DNA of 64,000 bases, taken from the NCBI RefSeq assembly GCF_900182645.1, contig NZ_FXTA01000001.1, forward strand, positions 1,347,209-1,411,208, read 5' to 3'. Each line of letters begins with the position of its first letter. The first letter of the stretch is position 1. The DNA comes from Flavobacterium resistens (GTDB taxonomy: Bacteria > Bacteroidota > Bacteroidia > Flavobacteriales > Flavobacteriaceae). Under the pieces are notes generated by a model. That model was given only the letters and a program-made list of their open reading frames with translations. It did not search any database and was not told where the DNA came from. The translations under genes were made by a program, and so were the position numbers. Shown piece by piece: positions 39,107-47,725 of the stretch.

Positions 39107-39415
39107 ATGTTAATCGACTTAAACGAAGATACGTTAGCAGATTTAGTTGCTAAAAATGAAAAAGTAGTAGTACAATATTCAGCTTCATGGTGTGGAAATT
39201 GTCGTATTATGAAACCAAAATTCAAAAAATTAGCAACAGAAAATGAAGCTATCACTTTTGTTTTGGTTGATGCAGAAAATTCTCCTGAATCAAGAAAATT
39301 AGCTAATGTGAGCAACCTGCCAACATTTGCAACTTTCGTAAACGGGCAATTAGTTGGCGAAACGCAAACTAACAAACAAGAAGTTTTAATCGATCTTGTA
39401 AACGCTATTGTTTAA
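39107..39415 (+). CDS. thioredoxin-family protein
   Basis: The 102-residue protein is a single thioredoxin fold. The active-site motif is WCGNCRIMKPKF (Cys about 29 and 32); the usual Pro of CGPC is Asn, which normally alters redox potential. The cis-Pro strand (NLPTFATFVNGQL) is present. It is cytoplasmic. Its position after the peroxiredoxin suggests it reduces that enzyme or Tpx. Confidence 0.92.
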   Translation: MLIDLNEDTLADLVAKNEKVVVQYSASWCGNCRIMKPKFKKLATENEAITFVLVDAENSPESRKLANVSNLPTFATFVNGQLVGETQTNKQEVLIDLVNAIV

Positions 39416-39481
39416 TTGGTTATTTGTTTATTCGTTTAATCGATTAAACAAAAAAACGATTTAACGCTTAAACAAAAAATT

Positions 39482-39739
39482 ATGAAATTACCTGTAATAA
39501 AGCATTTAACGCAATTCATCGAAGAAAACGATCAGGATTATATCATTGAAACGATCGAAGTTCTAGAAGCTATGACTGAAATTCCTTCTCTTAAAGATGA
39601 AGAATTAGATGTAATTGGCGAATTGATTTCAAACATGTACGGCGCACTTGAAGTACAAAAACTTGTAGCTCAAGGAACAGATAAAAAAGAAGCCCTGAAT
39701 ACGTTTATGAAACGTGTTTTAGGTTCGATCAATAAATAA
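39482..39739 (+). CDS. small conserved acidic protein of unknown function
   Basis: The 85-residue protein (starts MKLPVIKHLTQFIEEN) is acidic and helical, with no Cys pair and no signal. It sits between thioredoxin and thiol peroxidase genes. In my recollection it keeps this place in other flavobacteria, which suggests a redox-linked role. No domain with a known function is recognised. Confidence 0.7.
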   Translation: MKLPVIKHLTQFIEENDQDYIIETIEVLEAMTEIPSLKDEELDVIGELISNMYGALEVQKLVAQGTDKKEALNTFMKRVLGSINK

Positions 39740-39781
39740 ATCGGCCTTTTTTTCAAATAAAAAACAAAAAAACAAGACTGA

Positions 39782-39814
39782 GAAAGCGTTTCTATTTGGA
39801 GACGCTTTTTTTGT
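39782..39814 (+). terminator. Rho-independent terminator
   Basis: AAAGCGTTTC and GAGACGCTTTTTTT form a stem at about 39783-39812, ending in a T-run. The flanking AAGACTGA and TCAGTCT can extend the stem. Confidence 0.8.
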
Positions 39815-39844
39815 TTTCAGTCTGACAAACTAAATCTAAAATAT

Positions 39845-39972
39845 AATAATCAGGGCGAGCCACCATCCCAATAAAAGGGCTAACTCACTTTGCGCATATG
39901 CGCCCTTTTATCGGGATGCTGTCGGGCTGTCCGCGCTACTTCGGTAGCCAGCTCCCATCCCTCTCGCGGGCA
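39845..39972. repeat. GC-rich extragenic element with nested hairpins
   Basis: The block starts CAGGGCGAGCCACCATCCC and holds ATCCCAATAAAAGGGC against GCCCTTTTATCGGGAT, the palindrome TGCGCATATGCGC, and GCTACTTCGGTAGC. The whole is GC-rich in AT-rich surroundings and has no open frame. It is either a repeat-family member or a structured RNA. Confidence 0.65.
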
Positions 39973-40141
39973 AACGGTTTCAATTGAAGTTTTTAGTCAG
40001 TGACAAGCGTAGTAAATCTAAAATTTACGTTCTAAAATCTAAAATTATTAAATAAATTCATGAATTTTCAGCCATCCAAAAACCAACCTTAATCTATCCT
40101 TAAACGCTTAACAAATACTTTTAGATTCAAATATTAATCCT

Positions 40142-40149
40142 TACTTTTG
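40142..40149 (+). promoter_or_regulatory. -7 box (TACTTTTG) upstream of tpx
   Basis: The octamer matches TAnnTTTG exactly and is identical to the -7 box of the peroxiredoxin gene. It lies 26 bases before the tpx start. Confidence 0.6.
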
Positions 40150-40174
40150 AACCTCATTAATTTAAACAAAAATC

Positions 40175-40672
40175 ATGGCTTCAATAACTTTAGGAGGAAA
40201 TCCAGTTCATACATCAGGCGAATTACCAGCAGTTGGATCACAATTAGCTGATTTCAAATTAGTACAAAACGATTTATCAGTTGCTTCATTAAGCAATTTC
40301 GCTGGTAAAAAATTAGTTTTAAATATCTTCCCAAGCGTTGATACAGGAACTTGTGCAACATCTGTTAGAAAATTCAATGCAAGTGCAAGCGGATTAGAAA
40401 ATACTACTGTTTTATGTATTTCAAGAGATTTACCTTTTGCTCAAAAACGTTTTTGCGGTGCTGAAGGTTTAGAAAATGTAGTAAACTTATCAGATTTCCA
40501 AACTGGTGCCTTTGGTAAAGCAAACGGATTAGAAATCGTTGACGGACCATTAGCAGGTTTACACTCAAGAGCAATCATTGTTGTAGATGCTGACGGAAAA
40601 GTTCTTCACACAGAACAAGTAGCAGAAATTGCAAACGAACCAAATTACGAAGCAGCTTTAGCAGCACTATAA
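40175..40672 (+). CDS. tpx: thiol peroxidase Tpx
   Basis: The 165-residue atypical two-Cys peroxiredoxin reduces alkyl and lipid peroxides using thioredoxin. The Tpx signature [17 protein letters not shown] holds the peroxidatic Cys (about 60), and [15 protein letters not shown] holds the resolving Cys (about 94). A TACTTTTG -7 box lies at 40142-40149. It is probably the first gene of the tpx-dgkA-ftsK run. Confidence 0.95.
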   Translation: MASITLGGNPVHTSGELPAVGSQLADFKLVQNDLSVASLSNFAGKKLVLNIFPSVDTGTCATSVRKFNASASGLENTTVLCISRDLPFAQKRFCGAEGLENVVNLSDFQTGAFGKANGLEIVDGPLAGLHSRAIIVVDADGKVLHTEQVAEIANEPNYEAALAAL

Positions 40673-40685
40673 TATTTTCCAATAA

Positions 40686-41060
40686 ATGGAGTTTCAAAAA
40701 GATAATACATTTGTTACAGGTCGCTTAAAAAGTGTTACTTACGCTTTTAAAGGAGCTGTAAAATTGATTAAAACAGAACACAGTGTTATGGTTCAATTCT
40801 CATTGGGAATTATCATGACCATAGCTGGTTTTTATTTTCATATTTCACAAACCGAATGGCTTTGCCAAACATTGGCTATTGGCTTAGTTTTAAGTGTTGA
40901 AGGATTGAATACAGCAGTTGAAAAAATTGCCGATTTTATTCATCCAGATTATAGCAGACGAATCGGTTTTATTAAAGATATTGCTGCCGGAGCGGTATTT
41001 TTTGCAGCAATGACAGCAATAGCGATTGGCTTAATTATTTATATCCCAAAATTTATATAG
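40686..41060 (+). CDS. dgkA: diacylglycerol/undecaprenol kinase family protein
   Basis: The 124-residue membrane protein has three transmembrane helices and the family motif LVLSVEGLNTAVEKIADFI, with the metal-binding Glu and Asn. The gene phosphorylates diacylglycerol, or undecaprenol in Gram-positive homologues. It lies 13 bases after tpx and 15 before ftsK, so it is probably in their transcript. Confidence 0.92.
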   Translation: MEFQKDNTFVTGRLKSVTYAFKGAVKLIKTEHSVMVQFSLGIIMTIAGFYFHISQTEWLCQTLAIGLVLSVEGLNTAVEKIADFIHPDYSRRIGFIKDIAAGAVFFAAMTAIAIGLIIYIPKFI

Positions 41061-41075
41061 GCAAGGAACGCAAGA

Positions 41076-43541
41076 ATGGCAAAAACAAAAAAAGAAACTG
41101 CAGAGAAAAAAACCGAATCAAAAGTCGAGAGCATTAGGTCTTGGAAATTAACCAAACAACAAAAGTTTGTTTTGGGATGCCTTTTGGTACTCTTTTCAAT
41201 CGCATTATTGGTTGCGTTTATTTCGTTTTACGTTAACGGACAATGGCAGACAGACCAAAGCGCCGTCAACAGTCTTGGTGACCGAGACGAAGTAGTACAG
41301 AACTGGCTCGGAAAATTCGGGGCTTTTCTTGCTGATCTTATTGTTTACAGAGGCTTTGGAATTGCTTCATTCATTTTTGTCCGTCTCTTTTTCTTGACTG
41401 GATTGTTTTTGGCATTGGAACTTTCGACCAAAAAATTAAAAAACACTTGGTTTTGGGATTTATTTGCTATGATTGTTGTTTCTGTTCTTTTTGGATTTTT
41501 CGCTACATCGGCTCCAGAATTAGGAGGAACAATTGGTTATGAGTTAAATCTTTTTCTTCAGGATTACATTGGAAAAACAGGAACTTTACTTAGCTTGCTT
41601 TTTGGACTGATCGTTTATTTGATTTTCAAAATAAAAGTATCTCCTGAAAAAATTCAATCTTATTTTGATTCAACTAAAAAGGAATTCAATTCAGAATTAG
41701 AATCTATAAAACCAATTCAACAACAACCACTACAACCTGAAAGCGCTTATAATTTAGAAGAATTTGCAATTGAGGAAGAAGAAGATCCTGAATTGGATAA
41801 CATTCACTTAAAAACAGTTGACTCCCAATTCGAAATCAACAAAGAAGCTTTAAAACCAACTATTTCAAATTCATCAGAAATTGATTTAAATCCGGTTTTA
41901 AAACCTGTTCAAATGAATATCAATCCTGCAACCGTTGCAACTCCAGTTCACACTGAAGAATTTGTGATCGAAAAAGCTGAAGAAGAAGATATTATTGAAG
42001 AAAATCTGGCTTCACGCCTAGTTGCCGATTTTGGTTTGTTTGACCCAACTTTAGATCTCTCGAATTACAAATTCCCAACTATCGATTTATTAAAAGAATA
42101 CTCGACGGGCGGAATTACTATTAATCAGGAAGAATTAGAAGAAAATAAAAACAAAATTGTAGATACGCTTCGTAACTACAAAATTGAAATTGCACAGATT
42201 AAAGCGACCGTTGGACCATCGGTAACTTTATATGAAATTGTACCGGAAGCCGGAATCAGGATTTCGAAAATTAAAAGTTTAGAAGATGATATTGCGCTTT
42301 CATTATCCGCTTTAGGAATTCGTATTATTGCGCCAATTCCAGGAAAAGGAACAATTGGTATCGAGGTTCCGAATAAGAACCCAACTATGGTTTCTATGAA
42401 AAGTGTTATTGGAGCTGCAAAATTCCAAGAAGCTGAAATGGAACTGCCAATTGCTTTAGGAAAAACAATTTCAAACGAAACTTTTGTTGTCGATTTGGCC
42501 AAAATGCCTCACTTATTGATGGCGGGTGCAACTGGACAAGGAAAATCGGTTGGATTGAATGCGGTTTTGACTTCTCTTTTATACAAAAAACATCCAGCAG
42601 AAGTAAAATTTGTTCTGGTTGACCCGAAAAAGGTAGAACTTACACTTTTCAATAAAATTGAAAGACATTATTTAGCCAAACTTCCTGATACAGAAGATGC
42701 TATTATTACAGATAATGCAAAAGTTGTCAATACTTTAAATTCGCTTTGTACTGAAATGGACAATCGTTATTCTTTATTAAAAGACGCGATGGTGCGTAAC
42801 ATTAAAGAGTACAACGATAAATTCAAAGCGAGAAAATTAAATCCAGAAGCCGGTCACCGATTTTTACCTTATATCGTTTTGGTTGTCGATGAGTTTGCCG
42901 ATTTGATTATGACCGCCGGAAAAGAAGTCGAAATTCCGATTGCGCGTTTGGCTCAGCTGGCTCGTGCTATCGGTATTCACTTAATTATTGCCACACAAAG
43001 ACCTTCTGTAAACGTAATTACAGGTTTGATTAAAGCGAATTTCCCTGCCAGAATTGCCTTTAGGGTAACTTCAAAAATTGACTCAAGAACAATTTTAGAT
43101 ACTCAAGGTGCAGATCAATTGATTGGACGAGGAGATTTATTATACACAAACGGAAACGATGTTGTGCGTGTACAGTGCGCATTTATTGACACTCCTGAAG
43201 TTGAAAAAATTACAGATTTTATTGGCGGACAAAAAGCGTATGCCACAGCATATTTGCTTCCGGAGTTCATTGGAGAAGAAAGTGGCATCAATCTTGATAT
43301 AGATATTTCCGAAAGAGACACCTTATTTAGAGAGGCTGCAGAGATTATTGTCAATGCACAGCAAGGTTCTGCTTCATTACTGCAAAGAAAATTAAAATTA
43401 GGTTACAACAGAGCCGGGCGATTGATTGATCAATTGGAAGCAGCCGGAATTGTTGGTCCTTTTGAAGGCAGTAAAGCTAGAAGTGTGAACATTTTAGACT
43501 TAAGTGCTCTTGATCAATTTTTTAATAATGAACAAAATTAA
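41076..43541 (+). CDS. ftsK: FtsK/SpoIIIE DNA translocase
   Basis: The 821-residue motor moves chromosome dimers and termini through the division septum. The N-terminal membrane part has about four helices (residues 27-190). A Glu/Pro-rich linker follows (about 210-310). The motor has Walker A AGATGQGKSVGLN near 485 and Walker B LVVDEFADL near 605. A C-terminal winged-helix gamma domain (LQRKLKLGYNRAGRLIDQLE) recognises KOPS-like sites. Length is normal for flavobacteria. Confidence 0.96.
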   Translation: MAKTKKETAEKKTESKVESIRSWKLTKQQKFVLGCLLVLFSIALLVAFISFYVNGQWQTDQSAVNSLGDRDEVVQNWLGKFGAFLADLIVYRGFGIASFIFVRLFFLTGLFLALELSTKKLKNTWFWDLFAMIVVSVLFGFFATSAPELGGTIGYELNLFLQDYIGKTGTLLSLLFGLIVYLIFKIKVSPEKIQSYFDSTKKEFNSELESIKPIQQQPLQPESAYNLEEFAIEEEEDPELDNIHLKTVDSQFEINKEALKPTISNSSEIDLNPVLKPVQMNINPATVATPVHTEEFVIEKAEEEDIIEENLASRLVADFGLFDPTLDLSNYKFPTIDLLKEYSTGGITINQEELEENKNKIVDTLRNYKIEIAQIKATVGPSVTLYEIVPEAGIRISKIKSLEDDIALSLSALGIRIIAPIPGKGTIGIEVPNKNPTMVSMKSVIGAAKFQEAEMELPIALGKTISNETFVVDLAKMPHLLMAGATGQGKSVGLNAVLTSLLYKKHPAEVKFVLVDPKKVELTLFNKIERHYLAKLPDTEDAIITDNAKVVNTLNSLCTEMDNRYSLLKDAMVRNIKEYNDKFKARKLNPEAGHRFLPYIVLVVDEFADLIMTAGKEVEIPIARLAQLARAIGIHLIIATQRPSVNVITGLIKANFPARIAFRVTSKIDSRTILDTQGADQLIGRGDLLYTNGNDVVRVQCAFIDTPEVEKITDFIGGQKAYATAYLLPEFIGEESGINLDIDISERDTLFREAAEIIVNAQQGSASLLQRKLKLGYNRAGRLIDQLEAAGIVGPFEGSKARSVNILDLSALDQFFNNEQN

Positions 43542-43593
43542 CCCCATCATGAAAACGAAAATTCAGGAAATCAGAAACAATTCTATCACTAAC

Positions 43594-44241
43594 ATGACTA
43601 AAAAGTGTTTTCAAATCGCTGCAATATTGCTTTTGAGCTTCACTTCAACTCAGGCTCAGGATAAAAAAGCCAAAGATTTATTGAACGAAGTAACGACTAA
43701 AATAAAAAGTTACGACAATATTGTTATCGATTTTAAATACTCTTTGAATAATGCTAAAGAAAACATTAATCAAGACAGTAAAGGAAATGTAACAATGAAA
43801 GGTAATCAATATGTTTTGAATTTCATGGGTGTTACTAAAATATTCGACGGGCAAAAAACCTATACAATAAATCCTGAAGACGAAGAAGTTACTATTTCTA
43901 AAGTAAACGAGAAAGATGACAATGCTATTACGCCTTCAAAAATGCTTACTTTTTTTAATTCTGGATACAAATACAACATGGATATTGTTCAGAATGTTAA
44001 GGGGAGAAAAATTCAGTACATAAAATTAGTTCCGACAAGCGGTAAAGACCAAAGAAAAGAAATTCTTTTAGGCATTGACGTTCAGACAAAACACATTTAC
44101 AATTTGATCGAAACTGGAAAAAACGGAACAAAAACAACTTTAACCGTTAATTCTTTTAAAACCAATCAGCCTTTATCAAAAAATCAATTTACCTTTGTAG
44201 CGAGCAAATATCCAAAATACTACATCAACAAATTAGATTAA
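43594..44241 (+). CDS. LolA-like outer-membrane lipoprotein carrier
   Basis: The secreted protein resembles LolA, which carries lipoproteins across the periplasm. The signal peptide is best read from the ATG at 43594 (MTKKCFQIAAILLLSFTSTQ). In-frame upstream starts at 43504, 43528 and 43549 overlap or abut ftsK but would delay the signal. The mature half-barrel shows IVIDFKYSLNNA, KGNVTMKGNQYVL and KTYTINPEDEEVTI. It precedes an LptG-like gene, which fits envelope biogenesis. Confidence 0.82.
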   Translation: MTKKCFQIAAILLLSFTSTQAQDKKAKDLLNEVTTKIKSYDNIVIDFKYSLNNAKENINQDSKGNVTMKGNQYVLNFMGVTKIFDGQKTYTINPEDEEVTISKVNEKDDNAITPSKMLTFFNSGYKYNMDIVQNVKGRKIQYIKLVPTSGKDQRKEILLGIDVQTKHIYNLIETGKNGTKTTLTVNSFKTNQPLSKNQFTFVASKYPKYYINKLD

Positions 44242-44248
44242 TTACGGG

Positions 44249-45700
44249 TTGAAAATTTTAGACAAATACTTACTAAAAACATTTCTGATTACGTTTACTA
44301 CGGTATTCGTAATCCTTTTTTTTATATTCATACTTCAAACAGTATGGCTTTTTATAGCAGAACTTGCTGGTAAAGACCTTGATCTTATTCTGGTTGTGAA
44401 ATTTTTATTATTCTCAATGCCGAGAATTATTCCGCTAGTTTTACCGCTATCTGTGTTATTGGCCTCAATCATGAGTTTTGGAAACTTAGCCGAAAATTAT
44501 GAATTTGCTGCTATGAAATCCTCTGGAATTTCACTTCAAAGAGCAATGCGAATTTTAATCGTATTTATTTGTGTTTTAAGTATTGTTGCATTTTGGTTTG
44601 CCAATAATGTAATTCCATACGCAGAGTATAAATTTGTTAATTTCCGAAAAAATATTGCACAGGCTAAACCTGCCATGGCAATTGCTGAAGGTCAGTTTAA
44701 TGATGTTGGCACTTATAATATTAAGGTAAATAAAAAATCAGGCGAAAACGGAAATATCCTCACTGGCGTAACGATCCATGAAAAAAATAATAATGTCGGT
44801 GAAAACAAAACCGTTATTAAAGCTAAAAATGGTAAATTAATCAGTAATGAAAAATCCAGTATTTTGAAACTGGTTTTAAATGATGGTTATTATTATCAAG
44901 ATGTTACACCAAAAAAATACGAAGACCGTGCTAAACTTCCATTTGTAAAAGCAGCTTTCAAAAAACAAATCATCAATATTGATTTGTCGGAACTGAATAA
45001 AGTTGATGAAGATAAAGAAAGTGTAAACAGCACCAACGGAATGCTGAATGTTAATGAATTACGCTACACACTAGACTCTTTAAATAAAAATCTGGATAAT
45101 GAAATTATTTCTTTTTCAGAAAACATCAATCAACGCGTGGGAATCAAAAAAATCCCAATACCAGTCAAAACCAATATAAAGAAAAAGCAATTACCCAATA
45201 ATCTTTTATCATTATATAATAATAAGCAAAAATTGGATATTCTAAAAATGGCCAGCAGTAATGTAACCAGCAATGTTTATTCCATTGAAGCAACACAAAA
45301 AGATTTAAAAGACAAGCAACGTGAAATTAACAAACATCTCAGTGCATTATACGAGAAATTTGTGATTGCTTTTGCCTGTTTTTTAATGTTTTTTATTGGA
45401 GCCCCATTGGGTGCGATTATCCGTAAAGGTGGATTAGGATTACCGATTGTATTTGCGGTATTAATTTTTATTACTTTCCACTTCATTAATACTTTTGGAA
45501 AAAGGCTTTCGCAAGAAGGCGGTATGACTCCTTTCTTAGGATCATGGATGTCATCTTTTATATTATCTCCATTGGCCATTTTATTAACCTATCGTGCAAC
45601 AAACGATAATGGTTTAATAAATTTTGACGCAATAACAACGCCAATATCACAACTATTTCAAAAAATTTCCGAGCGGTTTTTTACTGCTAAAAACAAATAA
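44249..45700 (+). CDS. LptF/LptG-family permease (YjgP/YjgQ)
   Basis: The 483-residue inner-membrane protein of the LPS export ABC transporter has three N-terminal helices. A periplasmic beta-jellyroll of about 230 residues follows, then three C-terminal helices (from FVIAFACFLMFFIGAPLGAI). The start codon is TTG, giving a protein that begins MKILDKYLLKTF, the normal family start. No in-frame ATG upstream gives that N-terminus. It lies 7 bases after the lolA-like gene. Confidence 0.9.
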   Translation: MKILDKYLLKTFLITFTTVFVILFFIFILQTVWLFIAELAGKDLDLILVVKFLLFSMPRIIPLVLPLSVLLASIMSFGNLAENYEFAAMKSSGISLQRAMRILIVFICVLSIVAFWFANNVIPYAEYKFVNFRKNIAQAKPAMAIAEGQFNDVGTYNIKVNKKSGENGNILTGVTIHEKNNNVGENKTVIKAKNGKLISNEKSSILKLVLNDGYYYQDVTPKKYEDRAKLPFVKAAFKKQIINIDLSELNKVDEDKESVNSTNGMLNVNELRYTLDSLNKNLDNEIISFSENINQRVGIKKIPIPVKTNIKKKQLPNNLLSLYNNKQKLDILKMASSNVTSNVYSIEATQKDLKDKQREINKHLSALYEKFVIAFACFLMFFIGAPLGAIIRKGGLGLPIVFAVLIFITFHFINTFGKRLSQEGGMTPFLGSWMSSFILSPLAILLTYRATNDNGLINFDAITTPISQLFQKISERFFTAKNK

Positions 45701-45705
45701 TAATT

Positions 45706-46836
45706 ATGTCAACAAAAATACAACTCAATACCATTGAAGAAGCTATAGAAGATATTCGTCAAGGTAAAGTTATCATTGTAGTCGATGATGAGGATCGCGA
45801 AAATGAAGGTGATTTTTTGGCTGCAGCCGAAAAAGTAACTCCTGAAATGATCAACTTTATGGCTACACACGGACGTGGATTAATTTGTACACCACTGACA
45901 GAAAGTCGTTGTAAAGAACTTGATTTACGCGCCATGGTAACCAATAACACAGATCATATGGAAACTGCTTTTACAGTTTCTGTAGATTTAAAAGGCCACG
46001 GAGTTACAACAGGTATTTCTGCAGCAGACAGATCAAAGACGGTTCAAGCTTTAGTTGATGCCAATACAAAACCTCATGATTTAGCTCGTCCTGGACATAT
46101 CTTTCCATTAATTGCAAAACAAGGTGGTGTTTTAAGAAGAACAGGACATACTGAAGCTGCAATTGATTTTGCAAGACTAGCGGGTTTTAAACCTGCAGGT
46201 GTGATCTGCGAAATTTTGAATGAAGACGGAACGATGTCTCGTTTGCCTCAACTTATTGAAGTAGCAAAAAAATTCAATTTAAAACTAGTTTCAATTGAAG
46301 ATTTGGTCGCTTACCGAATGCAGCATGACAGTCTGATTGTTAAAAAAGAAGATTTTGATATTGAAACCCGTTTTGGAACTTTTAGACTGAGAGCTTACGA
46401 ACAAACTACAAATAAACAAATCCACATTGCATTAACAAAAGGAACATGGAACTTAGGTGAACCTATTTTAACCCGAATCCACTCATCACAAGTTAACAAT
46501 GATTTATTAGGCACTTTAACAAACAATGCCGAACAGCAATTAGACGATATGTTTAAAGTTATTAATGAAAATGGCAAAGGAGCTATTATTTTTATTAATC
46601 AGGACATGACTGCAGTTAATCTATTAAATAGAATTTCTGAACTTAAAGCTTTACAATCAGAAGGAACATTAAAAGCACCAAAAATAATTATCGATAGTAA
46701 AGATTACGGAATTGGAGCCCAAATTCTTCATGATATTGATATTTCAAAAATTAGATTAGTTTCAAATACGCAGCAAACAAAACGTGTTGGAATGATTGGA
46801 TACGGTTTGGAGATAACTGAGTACGTAAATTACTAA
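45706..46836 (+). CDS. ribB: 3,4-dihydroxy-2-butanone-4-phosphate synthase with degenerate GTP cyclohydrolase II domain
   Basis: The N-terminal half (about 1-205) is an intact Rib[28 protein letters not shown] and [18 protein letters not shown] are conserved. The C-terminal half has the RibA fold length, but the zinc cysteines are lost. The family region VHSECLTGD..RCDCG reads [14 protein letters not shown] here, although [10 protein letters not shown] remains. It should therefore make the butanone phosphate for riboflavin but not open GTP. A separate ribA is expected elsewhere. Confidence 0.9.
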   Translation: MSTKIQLNTIEEAIEDIRQGKVIIVVDDEDRENEGDFLAAAEKVTPEMINFMATHGRGLICTPLTESRCKELDLRAMVTNNTDHMETAFTVSVDLKGHGVTTGISAADRSKTVQALVDANTKPHDLARPGHIFPLIAKQGGVLRRTGHTEAAIDFARLAGFKPAGVICEILNEDGTMSRLPQLIEVAKKFNLKLVSIEDLVAYRMQHDSLIVKKEDFDIETRFGTFRLRAYEQTTNKQIHIALTKGTWNLGEPILTRIHSSQVNNDLLGTLTNNAEQQLDDMFKVINENGKGAIIFINQDMTAVNLLNRISELKALQSEGTLKAPKIIIDSKDYGIGAQILHDIDISKIRLVSNTQQTKRVGMIGYGLEITEYVNY

Positions 46837-46839
46837 TTC

Positions 46840-47238
46840 ATGGGAACAATAGAAGAAAGAATTATAAAATCGGAAACAAGAATTTTTAAAGCCGTTTTCC
46901 CGAGTACTACCAATCATTATGACACTTTATTTGGAGGAACAGCGCTTCATCTCATGGATGAAGTTGCCTTTATTTGTGCGACACGTTTCAGTCGTAAAAA
47001 AGTTGTAACCATTTCAACTGGTCAAATTGATTTCAAAAAAGCAATTCCAGCCGGAACTTTAATCGAATTAGTTGCAAAAGTAATTAGTGTTGGAAGAACA
47101 AGTTGTAAAATTCATGTCGATATTTTCATGGAGCAAATGTATTCAGAGCTTCGTGAAACGGTAGTTTCAGGAACTTTTTCCTTTGTCGCCGTCGATGAAA
47201 ACAAAAAACCGGTACCAATTTTAGACGATTTAGAATAA
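46840..47238 (+). CDS. acyl-CoA thioesterase (YciA-like hotdog fold)
   Basis: The 132-residue hotdog-fold protein shows [20 protein letters not shown], with the catalytic-type Asp/Glu region, and [20 protein letters not shown]. It hydrolyses acyl-CoA to free acid and CoA; the chain length is not readable. It is cytoplasmic. It starts 3 bases after the ribB stop, so the two are co-transcribed. Confidence 0.9.
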   Translation: MGTIEERIIKSETRIFKAVFPSTTNHYDTLFGGTALHLMDEVAFICATRFSRKKVVTISTGQIDFKKAIPAGTLIELVAKVISVGRTSCKIHVDIFMEQMYSELRETVVSGTFSFVAVDENKKPVPILDDLE

Positions 47239-47337
47239 AATTTTCAAAAAATTCATTTTGTAAACACTGATAACTAGACACTTGAAAATTACTTTAAAAA
47301 AACCTCGAAAAAAGTTTTTATAATCAGAAAACCGTCT

Positions 47338-47345
47338 TATATTTG
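47338..47345 (+). promoter_or_regulatory. -7 box (TATATTTG) of tRNA-Ser copy 1
   Basis: The octamer matches TAnnTTTG and lies 32 bases before the tRNA. The same position before copy 2 holds TATCTTTG. Confidence 0.6.
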
Positions 47346-47377
47346 CACTCGCAATCAGGAAATGATAGCAACATACT

Positions 47378-47465
47378 GGAGAAATGGCAGAGCGGTCGAA
47401 TGCGGCAGTCTTGAAAACTGTTGACTGTAACAGGTCCGGGGGTTCGAATCCCTCTTTCTCCGCCA
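47378..47465 (+). tRNA. tRNA-Ser (anticodon TGA), copy 1
   Basis: The acceptor stem GGAGAAA pairs with TTTCTCC, the discriminator is G, and CCA is encoded at 47463-47465. The anticodon TGA is at 47412-47414 in loop CTTGAAA, the T-loop is GGTTCGAATCC, and a long variable arm is present as expected for serine. This copy bounds the left side of the accessory island. The integrase gene begins about 260 bases downstream. Confidence 0.97.
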
Positions 47466-47496
47466 GTAGAAGTTTCAGAAGAAACTTTAAAAGTCA

Positions 47497-47533
47497 AAAG
47501 CCTTTAAACACTAGTGTTTAAAGGCTTTTTCGT
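47497..47533 (+). terminator. terminator after tRNA-Ser copy 1
   Basis: AAAGCCTTTAAACACTAG and its reverse complement CTAGTGTTTAAAGGCTTT share the central CTAG, making one long palindrome, and end in a T-run. Confidence 0.85.
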
Positions 47534-47725
47534 TTTTGCAGACTTTTCAAAAAGCACATGTTTTGTCAAAGAATGGTAGCACAATCAGTGTCCCACTTTT
47601 TTTCAGATCTTTTTTCTCAAAATTGGACCACTAAAATAAAAGAATTCCCCGGGAATTCCCTGCTATTAATGGGCTCTCTTAAAATTATTAATTCAATTTG
47701 ATTATTAATTTTAAAATTAGATAAC

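Noticed and set aside
45706..46836. Bifunctional RibBA with working GTP cyclohydrolase II
   Set aside because: All zinc-binding cysteines of the second domain are missing.
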